In this document: positions 8,854 through 16,844 of the stretch, piece by piece | How positions within the stretch are numbered: position 1 is the first letter of the stretch | Layout: the number at the start of each line of letters is the position of its first letter | NCBI GenBank assembly: GCA_948470475.1 | Contig: OX419336.1 | Span: 23,974,350-24,038,349 of the forward strand | Length of the DNA stretch: 64,000 nucleotides | Direction of reading: 5' to 3' | Origin: Galaxea fascicularis | Taxonomy: Eukaryota > Cnidaria > Anthozoa > Scleractinia > Euphylliidae | Made by a program: the position numbers and the translations under genes | Notes under the pieces: model-generated | What the model saw: the letters and a program-made list of their open reading frames with translations, nothing else | Databases searched by the model: none | What the model was told of the DNA's origin: nothing

Positions 8854-9086
8854 TTGATTTTAAAAAAGGATTTAACGTCACCCGAGTTATGATCAAAGCT
8901 GTAAAAAACACGGATATGGCAAAAGCCAAAACTCAGTATAATGACATGAGAACCGCTTACAGGAATTATAGAACCAAAGGAGGCAAACAATCTTGGGTAG
9001 ACTTTGCTTGCTCCAAAGGTTTCATAGCGAAAAAAACAATCCATGTTGTATCATGTAAACAGAGAGAAAAAAAAGGATATAAATAA
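8760..9086 (+). CDS. Arg-rich core-like Polinton protein
   Basis: The start ATG lies in the context AAGATGG, 47 nt after a TATA box. Residues 11-18 form a near-continuous Arg run, partly encoded by the same (GGA)7 tract that gives poly-Gly in the overlapping frame. The rest is basic with regularly spaced aromatics (PWMIDFKKGF, YNDMRTAYRNYRTKGG). It is probably a nucleic-acid-binding virion protein. Function is inferred from composition and from its place among core-like genes. Confidence 0.5.
   Translation: MGQRKTRSSAKRRRRRRRNTNTKKGGKMPWMIDFKKGFNVTRVMIKAVKNTDMAKAKTQYNDMRTAYRNYRTKGGKQSWVDFACSKGFIAKKTIHVVSCKQREKKGYK
9078..9085 (+). promoter_or_regulatory. TATA-like box of the 9104 gene
   Basis: TATAAATA lies 26 nt before the ATG at 9104 and overlaps the stop of the previous frame. 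The distance is shorter than for the other genes. Confidence 0.35.
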
Positions 9087-9103
9087 ACAAAACAAACAAA
9101 ATC

Positions 9104-9379
9104 ATGGCTGCACGTAAGAGAAGACGACGAGTGAAAAAGAAAGTGAAAAAACTAAGACAACATAAAGGTGGATTGTTCCCTTTATTAGCACTTTTACCTG
9201 CTGCCATAGCCGCTGGCAAAGCAGCGGCTTTAGGGGCTGTGAGTGGCGCAGCGGGGTATGGTGCGAAAAAAGCCATTGAGGCAGCCACAAAACGTAGAAA
9301 GAGGAGAATAATCAGCACTACGAAACGAGGAAACACGGTGTTAACACGTTATTCGGATGGTTCTACCTCACTGCGATGA
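9104..9379 (+). CDS. adenovirus pX-like core protein of Polinton
   Basis: The 91-residue protein starts with a basic block (KRRRRVKKKVKK), then a Gly-Gly and a hydrophobic Ala/Leu/Pro-rich segment (GGLFPLLALLPAAIAAGKAAA, split here as GGLFPLLALL then PAAIAAGKAA). A second basic block (KRRKRR) and a polar tail follow. This layout is seen in small core proteins of Polintons and adintoviruses that have been compared with adenovirus pX and pVI. The start context CATGG and an upstream TATAAATA support the frame. It likely condenses DNA or links the core to the capsid. Confidence 0.6.
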   Translation: MAARKRRRRVKKKVKKLRQHKGGLFPLLALLPAAIAAGKAAALGAVSGAAGYGAKKAIEAATKRRKRRIISTTKRGNTVLTRYSDGSTSLR

Positions 9380-9405
9380 ACAAGTCAACAATACCCATTG
9401 AAAGC

Positions 9406-9415
9406 TATAAAAAGG
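9406..9415 (+). promoter_or_regulatory. TATA box of the 9449 gene
   Basis: TATAAAAAGG followed by TCA lies 43 nt before the ATG at 9449. It is identical over 13 bases to the box at 3485. Confidence 0.55.
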
Positions 9416-9448
9416 TCATTGGTTTCATTACGTTTTTAAAAAAGTGAT

Positions 9449-9766
9449 ATGAAACGAATTAAACGTCAGGTCGCCTTCCTCACGAGTTTGTTTCGTGACG
9501 CGTGTGGAAAACAACGTGAGGACTTGATTCGACACGCAAATAGCGACCAAATCAACGCCATCAGCGAATTGGTGTTAAACACTTTAAAAGGCCGTGTTTC
9601 ATTAACACCCGATGTCATAGCCAGGTTGAAACGATACAAGAAGCTCTTACGCGACTTGTCAAAACGTAAACACTCTGTGAAACATAGGCGGTCTTTATTG
9701 TTGAAGCAAAAAGGCAGTGGGATATGGCAAAGTCTTCATCACGTATGCCGCTGTCTTCAACAATGA
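9449..9766 (+). CDS. conserved small Polinton protein (basic, LKG-type)
   Basis: The 105-residue protein follows a good TATA box. It belongs to a family I recognise from animal Polintons by the pattern SELVLNTLKGRVSLT, then a basic helical stretch (RYKKLLRDLSKRKHS) and a KQKG motif near the end. In other members the KQKGG is followed by a hydrophobic FLPxLL tail. Here the C-terminus instead ends in a Cys-containing segment that overlaps the next frame, so the tail may be altered. Likely a virion or core component; molecular role unknown. Confidence 0.6.
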   Translation: MKRIKRQVAFLTSLFRDACGKQREDLIRHANSDQINAISELVLNTLKGRVSLTPDVIARLKRYKKLLRDLSKRKHSVKHRRSLLLKQKGSGIWQSLHHVCRCLQQ

Positions 9767-10065
9767 GTAATGTGACTCAGTTATTGGAAGAGAGTTTAAG
9801 CGAAAATGAACGTTTAAACAAACAGCATAACTCTTGCATGAGTGCCCTATCCAACATAGTTGGACTGTTACAGGAAGCAAACGACAAAAATGATGTGTTA
9901 ACAGACAAATTGCAACAACTACAAAAAGACTATAAGAGTTTGCAAACAAGAAATCGTCAGCTCAAACGGTTATTACTGTGTGAACAGTGCAGTTCCATTT
10001 GGGACAACCACATTGACGGAGAACTCATTTTGTGCCAAACGTGTGAAAAGAAAACCTTGGTGTGA
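9724..10065 (+). CDS. coiled-coil protein with C-terminal zinc-ribbon-like motif
   Basis: The 113-residue frame overlaps the preceding gene by 43 nt. Residues about 15-85 have heptad-like spacing rich in Leu, Glu, Lys and Gln, so a coiled coil is likely. The end holds LLLCEQCSSIW and LCQTC, a C-x2-C plus C-x2-C arrangement suggesting a zinc ribbon. A start at residue 14 (SNVTQLLEESLSE) is also possible. The stop overlaps the next ATG as TGATG. It shares the LLLC-x2-C pattern with the protein at 286. Family unknown. Confidence 0.5.
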   Translation: MAKSSSRMPLSSTMSNVTQLLEESLSENERLNKQHNSCMSALSNIVGLLQEANDKNDVLTDKLQQLQKDYKSLQTRNRQLKRLLLCEQCSSIWDNHIDGELILCQTCEKKTLV

Positions 10066-10777
10066 TGGAAGAAATGATTGTTATTCCAAAAAGAGAATTA
10101 CCTACCATGATTGAGAAACACAGAGCTGGCTTAATGGAAAACCATCATTTGACTCAGGCGGCCAGTCTTGCAGTTAAGAAGGAACGATTGTTAACAGATC
10201 CCACGTTAACACCAGAACAAAAACGATTTTTCGTTCAGCCAGTGTCCTCGGCCTTGTACCGCGCAAGAAAAAAATTCGTCGATTGAATATCCCTTCATCG
10301 GGGGAGTCTACGGACCTTGAGGGGGATACAGAGGGAGAGGATGACTTGACGAGCAGCGCATTTGATAAATGGATGAAACGAATGGTCTCCATTGCTAGCA
10401 AAGCTGAAGCAGGCACGCCTATTGTGAAAAAAGAGAAAACGTAGTCCTCTACGAAGCCGAAACCACCACATCCTAAGAAACCAGCTCATTTAATCAAAAG
10501 AGAGATTAAATCAGCACCTTTTTCAGACAGTGATTTGGAAAAAGGATACAAGGGTTTAAAAACACCCTCATACTCTAGTATAAAACGAGAACATGAAACC
10601 CTTGAATCACTAGTCAAGCGAAAGTCTCGTGAAATTGATAGAAGGAAAGTCATTTCGGAAGGGAGAAGAGAAAGACTTCAAAAAACCCCTTTGGCCGTTA
10701 AACGCCTGAAAGCAGCACCAGGTTGGGAAGGCTGGGGCGAGCCAGTTAGACGAAAACTAAATGGCCAGGACTACTAA
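10065..10777 (+). pseudogene. Polinton structural-type protein broken by a frameshift and a stop
   Basis: The N-terminal part (10065-10286) has an IPKRELPTMIEKH start and a LTDPTLTPEQKRFF motif, as in a Polinton family whose members run about 200-300 residues and end with a Trp-rich tail. The frame ends at 10286. A second frame, one phase away and open from about 10262, carries an acidic linker, a TAG at 10442-10444, and then a basic stretch ending in GWEGWGEPVRR. The phase change coincides with a run of seven A at 10268-10274. I read this as one gene with an indel in the A-run and a nonsense codon. The product is likely a virion protein; its role is unknown. Confidence 0.55.
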
Positions 10778-11132
10778 GCGAAAACCATGCAAGCGGCAAA
10801 GACGACGTAAGCAACCAATAAGCGGACAGGGATTGGACATACAAAAATGGATAGGAAAAACGGGCATAGAATTTCATTGGCCCGGGTATCAGTTCATGGG
10901 TCCAGGGACACATTTAGAGAAACGTTTAAGGCGAGGGGATGCCTGGATTAATCGTTTAGATAGAATCGCCAGACAGCATGACATAGACTATGCATCTGCC
11001 AAGAATTTAAAGGAAAAACATGTAGCTGATAGAAAAATGATTACCGCTATTAACCGATTGCCTGGCGCAAAAAAATTAACGGAGAGAATTGTAAGGAAAA
11101 TTATGCAAACCAAAGTGAAATTAAACTTGTAA
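10761..11132 (+). CDS. parvovirus-type phospholipase A2 domain protein
   Basis: The 123-residue protein has a basic N-terminus (KRKPCKRQRRRK) and then a compact PLA2 signature. The Ca-binding loop is seen as YQFMGPGTHL (residues 43-52) and the catalytic helix as RIARQHDIDYA, with the His-Asp dyad at 73-74 and Tyr 77. This is the arrangement of the parvovirus VP1-unique PLA2, which family knowledge links to membrane breach during entry. It begins 17 nt before the end of the preceding frame. The domain is complete and no key residue is missing, although nearby genes are broken. Confidence 0.78.
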   Translation: MARTTKRKPCKRQRRRKQPISGQGLDIQKWIGKTGIEFHWPGYQFMGPGTHLEKRLRRGDAWINRLDRIARQHDIDYASAKNLKEKHVADRKMITAINRLPGAKKLTERIVRKIMQTKVKLNL

Positions 11133-11186
11133 TGTATTTTTCTATGCTTTGATTGAAATAAAAAATTAAAAAAAGAATCAATGTGT

Positions 11187-11250
11187 GTCTGTCACTAGTG
11201 AGGATTGAACCCACGTTGTCTTAACCACTTGACCAACACAGCACCGCTAG
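11187..11250 (-). other. tRNA-like remnant with A and B boxes but no anticodon arm
   Basis: On the minus strand, a TGGTCAAGTGGTTAAGAC stretch (11218-11235) matches a pol III A box of Leu/Ser-type tRNAs. A GGGTTCAATCC stretch (11202-11212) matches a B box and forms a T-arm stem of five pairs with a seven-base loop. Only about five bases separate the two boxes, so the anticodon arm is absent. The acceptor ends do not pair. It lies between the convergent 3' ends of the PLA2 and polymerase genes. Confidence 0.45.
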
Positions 11251-11319
11251 ATTTGAAACAATGACATTTTATTTCCAAAAACAACATATCAAACGTGTGT
11301 ATAACAATATAAACTTTGT

Positions 11320-13944
11320 TTAAAGTTTGGCTAAAAGATGCATGTTTCTTTGATCATCAGGATCCATCGGCCAATAACCGTATGGAAACGAATGAAAACT
11401 TGTCCAATCCACCACTCGTTTGTCAAATACCATGCGGTATTGTTTGGTTTGTGGTTTGGAGTGAATCGTCTTGTCTTTCGCTTGCCGCACAATTTTATGG
11501 GGATTGTGTGTTTCAATTCGCAAAGTCTCCTCTCCTCCTGACGTGAGTTCATCAAAAACTAATCCGCGAATGGAGTCAAAATTCAAAATCTCATCATTGC
11601 GAGAGACGTGCGAAAAACCTCTCACTTTATGACACACTTTACCATCTTTGGTTTTGTAAGCATAGTTTTTAGGACCCCCTCTCGCAAATTGCGTGATGAA
11701 ATCGCCTTCAGAGAGTTCATTGGTGAAGTCCCCCAAATAATTTCCTCTGGGTAAAGGCGATTCGTTAGATGCACAGCAATAGTTTGCAGAATCAGTGTCA
11801 CAATACAAGACTCTTTGCTGTAAAGGGTGTAAGGCTTCGGTGTATAATTTCAAACGAGCCCAAGCTGTTGTGAAGGCGGCAATAAATATGTTGGTGTTGA
11901 TGGGTGGAAGGTTGCAATCTTCTTTGTAAGAAAAAAACACATCAACCATGTGATCCCCTGCAAATTCGATGCGGTGAAGGTAAAGACTTTCGTCTAAAAA
12001 TAAATCAAAACATTCAGCGGGTGTCTTGCACGTCACCACTTGCATTTTGTTCGCTTGCTGACCAAATTTCCCCCAAAACGAATTCAACATCAGTTTAGCT
12101 AAGGCTCTTAAACCTGCATTTTTGTCAATGTTAGTATGAGTCAAAAGAATCCCTTCATTGGTTAAATAATCCGCAATGTACTGTTCTTGTTTCTCATGAT
12201 CGTTCAAACAGTCACTTGGGAAACCAGAGGCTTCTTGCTTGAGTTTCAGAAAGGTGTTCACATAATCCGAAAACAAAGCAAAGGACGTTTCGGGAAAATG
12301 CCATCTTTCGTAAATGTGCAAAATGCGGTACCCTTGTGCCACTGCTTCCTTCAATTCAGGCGTCGTCCACGTACCAATCATAGCTCGTTCGTGGTCATTG
12401 TGATGACAGTAAAACGTTCTGTCGTGAAAAGGTTTTGCCATTTCCTTCTCCACGCAAGTGCTACAGAGAGGAAAAGTCAATTTGTTACTCTGTCTGTGAG
12501 GTAACACAGGGAAATAAAGTCCAAATGGTGGTAGAATTTTCACTTTCATGAGTCCAAAGGTATTGGCTAACAGCTCATGTCTCTCTGCTTCTGTCTCACA
12601 GGGTGGGTTGACTGTGATTTCAGGGTGACCCACAGGATACTCACAATTCTTGTTCACAAAGGGATAAAGAGAGGTAAAATCATCGTATTGGATCGTTTCA
12701 TGGTCTTTCACATCACGAAGGACTTGAATGGCTTCAGTGCGCCCACCATAGAACGCATCCCGTGGATTCAAAGGGGAAACGAGTTCTAATTGCTCTACAA
12801 AGGTTTTCACCTTAGTATTGTCTTTTTTGAGTTGACTCCATTCACATTCCCAAATTTCGAGGACTTCATAGCCAGCCTCTCTGAGCACTTGTGTTTTTAA
12901 TTCAGTACGTTCTCTGACTTCGTGCGCATTGGCATTGTTCAATTTCAAATGACGCTGAGTGCGATGTTTAAAGCAAGTGGTACAGCCGTGAAAAAAACAC
13001 CCGTGAAATTCGTACACTGTACGCGTGAGAGGGTTTAAACCATCGACTTGGTAATGTTTCTGTCCAATGCAAATCGTGTGTTCAAATCGTAAAATGGAGA
13101 TGGTAGTGGACGCCTCTTTCATCAGCTCGTGGTCCACAAAATGCAACCACTCTTTCGCCACATGCGATTGGTTTTGCTGACTTCCGCTCCAACCGGAAAT
13201 AGGTTGCACGGCAATGGTCTCTTCCTGTAACCAATTTCGACGGTAGGCGCGATTACAAGCGGAGGCAATGGTCAAACATTTTTCTAGGGGATTGTAACCG
13301 CAAATCGGTTCAAAATCTTGGTTGAACTTTAAACACCCCTCTTTTAAAAGACGCACATCCGATTGACAGTAACTTTCTAATTCTTCTTTAAAATTGTACA
13401 CCATATTCCTTCCCACTTGCTCCTCGTACCATGCCAAAAATTCCGTTTCGCGCTGTTTAATCATGCCTTTCGGGTCGAAAAATTCTTGGGCGGGCATGGG
13501 TCCCACGTAAGCTTCATTCTCCTTCGTGTTAAAGAAATGGGGAAAGAACCCTTTCTTTAATTCGGTGAGACCAAAGGTTTTTGGGAGATACACTGCAATT
13601 AACTTTGAACCGTTGACAATTTGACGCGGTTGAATGGCTTGTTTGTAGAGTTCTTCTACAATAAAATAACTGTCATACCCACTGAAATTGTAAGCCAAAC
13701 AAATCCATTCTCGGTTGGTCACCACATCAGTTTCCACCAAAGTCATAAACCACTTGAGAAAGTCAGGCACGCAATCGTCTCCGCCAAAGGTAAATGTTTT
13801 ATCGCAAAACGAGGTTTCAGCGCAAAGCAAATTAGGTTCGTGACGCCCCGTTTCCTGTCGGCATTCAATGTCAAAAAACACAAAACCAGGCTTCGTATTG
13901 ACAGGCAACTTGGGATGTTTGAGTTCTTCACAGGGTTCAGGCAT
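11320..13944 (-). CDS. protein-primed family B DNA polymerase of Polinton (main open frame)
   Basis: The 874-codon frame holds the complete exonuclease and polymerase core. Exo I is FFDIECR (D25, E27), Exo II is YNFSGYD (residues 85-91) and Exo III is YCQSD (192-196). Motif A is YDDFTSLYP (420-428), motif B KLMLNSFWGKFG (617-628) and motif C YCDTDS (714-719). Between exonuclease and palm lies a Cys/His-rich insert (VDG, EFHGCFFHGC, EVLEIWECEW; residues about 300-370) resembling Vsr-type endonucleases. The ATG at 13944 is not the true start, because the conserved N-terminal region continues upstream in other phases. It would copy the linear genome by protein priming. Confidence 0.92.
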   Translation of the reverse strand: MPEPCEELKHPKLPVNTKPGFVFFDIECRQETGRHEPNLLCAETSFCDKTFTFGGDDCVPDFLKWFMTLVETDVVTNREWICLAYNFSGYDSYFIVEELYKQAIQPRQIVNGSKLIAVYLPKTFGLTELKKGFFPHFFNTKENEAYVGPMPAQEFFDPKGMIKQRETEFLAWYEEQVGRNMVYNFKEELESYCQSDVRLLKEGCLKFNQDFEPICGYNPLEKCLTIASACNRAYRRNWLQEETIAVQPISGWSGSQQNQSHVAKEWLHFVDHELMKEASTTISILRFEHTICIGQKHYQVDGLNPLTRTVYEFHGCFFHGCTTCFKHRTQRHLKLNNANAHEVRERTELKTQVLREAGYEVLEIWECEWSQLKKDNTKVKTFVEQLELVSPLNPRDAFYGGRTEAIQVLRDVKDHETIQYDDFTSLYPFVNKNCEYPVGHPEITVNPPCETEAERHELLANTFGLMKVKILPPFGLYFPVLPHRQSNKLTFPLCSTCVEKEMAKPFHDRTFYCHHNDHERAMIGTWTTPELKEAVAQGYRILHIYERWHFPETSFALFSDYVNTFLKLKQEASGFPSDCLNDHEKQEQYIADYLTNEGILLTHTNIDKNAGLRALAKLMLNSFWGKFGQQANKMQVVTCKTPAECFDLFLDESLYLHRIEFAGDHMVDVFFSYKEDCNLPPINTNIFIAAFTTAWARLKLYTEALHPLQQRVLYCDTDSANYCCASNESPLPRGNYLGDFTNELSEGDFITQFARGGPKNYAYKTKDGKVCHKVRGFSHVSRNDEILNFDSIRGLVFDELTSGGEETLRIETHNPHKIVRQAKDKTIHSKPQTKQYRMVFDKRVVDWTSFHSFPYGYWPMDPDDQRNMHLLAKL

Positions 13945-15171
13945 GGGTCTGGATTCCTCTCGTTTTTTTTTTTTGGTTTTTTGACAAACTCTTCATCCTC
14001 AATCAGTTGCAAAAAACATTGATGGGACTGTAGGTTGACCTTTTCTCCGCAGGAAGGGCAGTCATGTTTATCACATTCATGCTGTTGCATCGAAGACGCC
14101 CCAATGAGTAGTCGACCACAGTCATGACATTTACGGTAGGTGTTACAAACGGTGGCTCCATTCTCCCCACTATCACCTTTGGTTTTATGGTTGAGAAAGC
14201 ACGTCGCGTTGAAAAAATACCGACCGCAATCCGCACATCTCATTTGTGCTGCTTGTGAACCATGTTGCAAAAAGCCATCGCAATCAAATTGATGACAAGC
14301 AAAGCAATGTTTCCCTTGACATCGATGGTGCTTGAATTCATCCGTTTTAAAGGCTTTCATGCATTTCACACAAAAATAATTTCTTCCGAAATAACCAGCG
14401 AAAGAGGTAATGACATCAAAATGTTGATTGTGAAGCAATAAAATCAATTGCTTTTCACGCTCTTCGCCTTTGAAAATTATAGCATTTCCATGATTGGCTG
14501 AGACCACGACAATCTGATAATCAGGTAAGGCTTATTGAAATTCCACAATTTCAGGTAAACCACAGGGTCCTAGAGCTACCCCCGCCTTTTGATGCAATCT
14601 AAAGGCACGCCTCTCTTGCAAGCTTCTCCCTTGTCGAATTTCTTGGTAATCTTTCCATGACGAGCTTGAGTGGTGACAAGCGCCCGGGCACAACATAACT
14701 CATCTTTATTTTTGATTACAATGACAGATTGCTTCCGTTTAATGACATTAGCAAAATCCATCGTTCCTAATTTCCTGCGTCCACTTGCACGCGGCATGTG
14801 CACTTGCGTGATGTCAAGGGTAAACGAATCATCAGGTGTAAAGTCTTCATTCGAACCGCTTTGGAGGGTTCATTGTTCTGTCTCCAATCTCTCACGGTGA
14901 CACGATGGGTGGTGTAATTGTGATGCAGTGAATTCGATCCCATGTACACTTGTACAAAATCATTTAAGGGCATATCTCTGATATGTTGGCGAATGACGTC
15001 ACCAAGAGATGAGACCAATTGTTCTCGGAATTCCGTAGGGGTGATGTCATCCTCTGTAATTTGCCAACGTAAACGGAATGTATTTCGAACAATTCCGAAA
15101 TCAACATTTTCCCTTTTTCGAAAGGGTTCCAATTTCAGTTGAAGTTTACCTCCCCTTTGCTCTGAAAACAC
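13945..15171 (-). pseudogene. N-terminal region of the polymerase gene, broken by frameshifts
   Basis: Three minus-strand frames line up in order as the N-terminal third of a Polinton polymerase: 15171 to about 14870, 14803-14576, and 14507 to about 13960. The last has a zinc-finger region with repeated C-x2-C and C-x-H pairs (CVKCMKAF, CADCGRYF, CHDCGRLL, CPSCGEKV) and the family's VSANHGNAIIFKG segment. The phase changes three times: near 14830-14885, between 14576 and 14507, and at a 12-base T run (13963-13974) just before the main frame. No ATG is evident upstream in the first frame. The gene as a whole is non-functional unless the homopolymer shift is a sequencing error or is bypassed. 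Confidence 0.75.
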
Positions 15172-15225
15172 TTGTCTGCTTTCAATCTTATTGACTTTGA
15201 CTGAGAAACGTTCTGTTCTTGTGAA

Positions 15226-15233
15226 CTTTTATA
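15226..15233 (-). promoter_or_regulatory. TATA box of the polymerase gene
   Basis: On the minus strand TATAAAAG lies about 55 nt before the first codon of the N-terminal polymerase frame at 15171. Confidence 0.5.
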
Positions 15234-15408
15234 GAGCTTTTTAACCAATGAGAGGGCCAGAGAAAAAAACACAGAGACGTATCAAGTTTTTTTTGCACAA
15301 TAACTGTATTGAAATATACAAATAAAAGGTTACGCAATAAGAGAGACACAAACGCATATCAAGTCTCTCTAGGACATCAATTCTATGAAAATACAAAGTT
15401 TATTGCTC

Positions 15409-16085
15409 AGGCTATCTTCTCAACCTATTTTAATTTTTTTCGTAGTTTTTGGTCAAAATCATTGCGTTCTCACCTTATTTTTTCCCGATTGTTGTTTCTG
15501 TGAACATCCCTCGTGTCATCACAACCGGAGGAATGGTGATCCATGGTGAATTGTACTTTATTTTATTGCTTACAGTTGTTACCCTCTTATCACATATGTT
15601 TCTGAAACATCGGTTTTGGGATGAGGAGAGAACGCCCAGGATTATTCATAAACATAACAAAGTGGAACTGAAGGAACTGAAAATGAAGTTTACGCAAAGC
15701 AAACTCTCTTCGCTACCTTGACAATCATTCAGGACATGGTAATGGAATCAAATGTATTGATCATGTGCTTTTCATAAGAGTGAAGTAGTGCTGAAAAGCA
15801 CTGTTTTTTTTTTGGTGGAATTCTTGGAAGGAGGGTGGTCGCCAGGGCGGTCGTCAGGGTGGTCGTCATCGATCAAGTAAGCGCGCATGCTAAAACCCTC
15901 CGACAGTGTGGGCATTTCACGTCTTCATACCTTGACACCGTTATAGCATAATCAAAGAAACATTTTTTATGTATGAAGACACCGCAACAAGTACGACACT
16001 GTGGTGCATCTCGACAGCGTTTTCTGTATCCATCTATCCATCTTTTCCACCATGATAAGCAAATTATGCAACGTTCTCCAGGCAT
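15409..16085. repeat. tandem-duplicated segment, copy A
   Basis: This stretch and 16845-17516 share the same order of sequence with scattered differences: GGCTATCTT, CCTATTTTAATTTTTTT, an AACGCC-AGGATTATTCATAAA block, a poly-T tract and the zinc-finger gene. The offset is about 1.43 kb. The two copies flank a 74-bp minisatellite. Confidence 0.8.
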
Positions 16086-16148
16086 CTTATAACTTGACAC
16101 AGGGTTCAAAAGTGCTTTGTGACATTCACAACAACAACGTCTGTTCAT
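15873..16148 (-). CDS. C4HC3 zinc-finger protein (PHD/RING-CH-like), copy A
   Basis: The 91-residue frame starts at the ATG at 16148, directly after a TATAAA on the minus strand. The zinc ligands follow the pattern C-x2-C-x20-C-x2-C-x5-H-x2-C-x15-C-x2-C (CIIC, CRTC, HKKC, CPHC). This is the C4HC3 order of PHD and viral/MARCH-type RING-CH fingers. There is no transmembrane segment, so a membrane MARCH-like role is not supported. An extra CCCECHKAL stretch lies at the N-terminus. In viruses such fingers often serve as ubiquitin ligases against host factors; that role here is inference. Confidence 0.6.
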   Translation of the reverse strand: MNRRCCCECHKALLNPVSSYKMPGERCIICLSWWKRWIDGYRKRCRDAPQCRTCCGVFIHKKCFFDYAITVSRYEDVKCPHCRRVLACALT

Positions 16149-16171
16149 TTTATAGGACTTAGAATAGATTA

Positions 16172-16605
16172 TATGCAAATTTAGTGAAAAGCGGTACTCC
16201 TTGTCTAATGGCGGCTTTTTCTCCTTCGGAACCTTGATTTCTTTGTATGCAACTTTAGTGAAAAGCGGTACTTATTGTCTTTGGGTGGCTTTGTCTCTTT
16301 TGGACCCTTGATTTCTTTGTATGCAACTTTAGTGAAAAGCGGTACTTATTGTCTTTGGGTGGCTTTGTCTCTTTTGGACCCTTGATTTGTTTGTATACAA
16401 ATTTAGTGAAAAGCGGTACTCATTGTCTTTGGGCGGCTTTTTCTCCTTCGAACCCTTGATTTCTTTGTATGCAACTTTAGTGAAAAGCGGTACTCCTTGT
16501 CTAATGGCGGCTTTTTCTCCTTCGAACCCTTGATTTCTTTGTATGCAACTTTAGTGAAAAGCGGTACTCATTGTCTTTGTCCTTCCGAACCCTTGATTTC
16601 TGAAC
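16172..16605. repeat. 74-bp minisatellite, about 5.9 units
   Basis: Units start at 16172, 16246, 16320, 16394, 16468 and 16542, exactly 74 bp apart. Each contains TTTAGTGAAAAGCGGTACT and ends with CTTGATTTCTTTG. Units alternate between two variants (GGCGGCTTTTTCTCC and GGTGGCTTTGTCTCT). The last unit is shortened. Confidence 0.92.
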
Positions 16606-16747
16606 AAGACACGCTTAATGTACCATTCGCAAGCACAAACATGTCAACAAAGGGAGGGTTCATCGTGACCAACATTACGCAAAAATTTGGTATTATCAAC
16701 AGAGTTGATAAATGTAAATTGACCACCGTACAGGGATTCTAAAAGCT

Positions 16748-16775
16748 GACGTTTCGAGCGCTAGCCCTTCATCAG
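16748..16775 (-). ncRNA. possible hammerhead ribozyme core of a Penelope-type repeat
   Basis: On the minus strand the string CTGATGA is followed after a short potential stem (GGGCTAGCGCT) by CGAAACGTC. This is the conserved hammerhead core (CUGAUGA, stem II, GAAA). The surrounding sequence is a widespread repeat and no clear cleavage-site partner strand was found, so only the core is supported. Confidence 0.35.
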
Positions 16776-16844
16776 AGTGAATTGAACATTACGCAAGACA
16801 GCGAATTGCTCTCTACTTATGATATCCAAACGCTTTTATAGCAC

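Noticed and set aside
9022..9336. Hydrophobic minus-strand frames opposite the pX-like gene
   Set aside because: They are antisense of a basic and Ala-rich coding region, which gives artificial hydrophobic frames.
13743..13960. C-terminal extension of the polymerase zinc-finger frame
   Set aside because: It is out-of-phase translation of the polymerase gene after the homopolymer shift.
15873..16148. MARCH/K3-type membrane ubiquitin ligase
   Set aside because: The zinc pattern fits, but no transmembrane segments follow, so a membrane ligase is not supported.
16172..16605. CRISPR-like array
   Set aside because: The 74-bp units are contiguous and near-identical, with no unique spacers, so this is a minisatellite in a eukaryotic genome.
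16497..16742. 81-codon frame over the minisatellite
   Set aside because: It spans repeat units and a repeat-derived segment, and no homologue is recognised.
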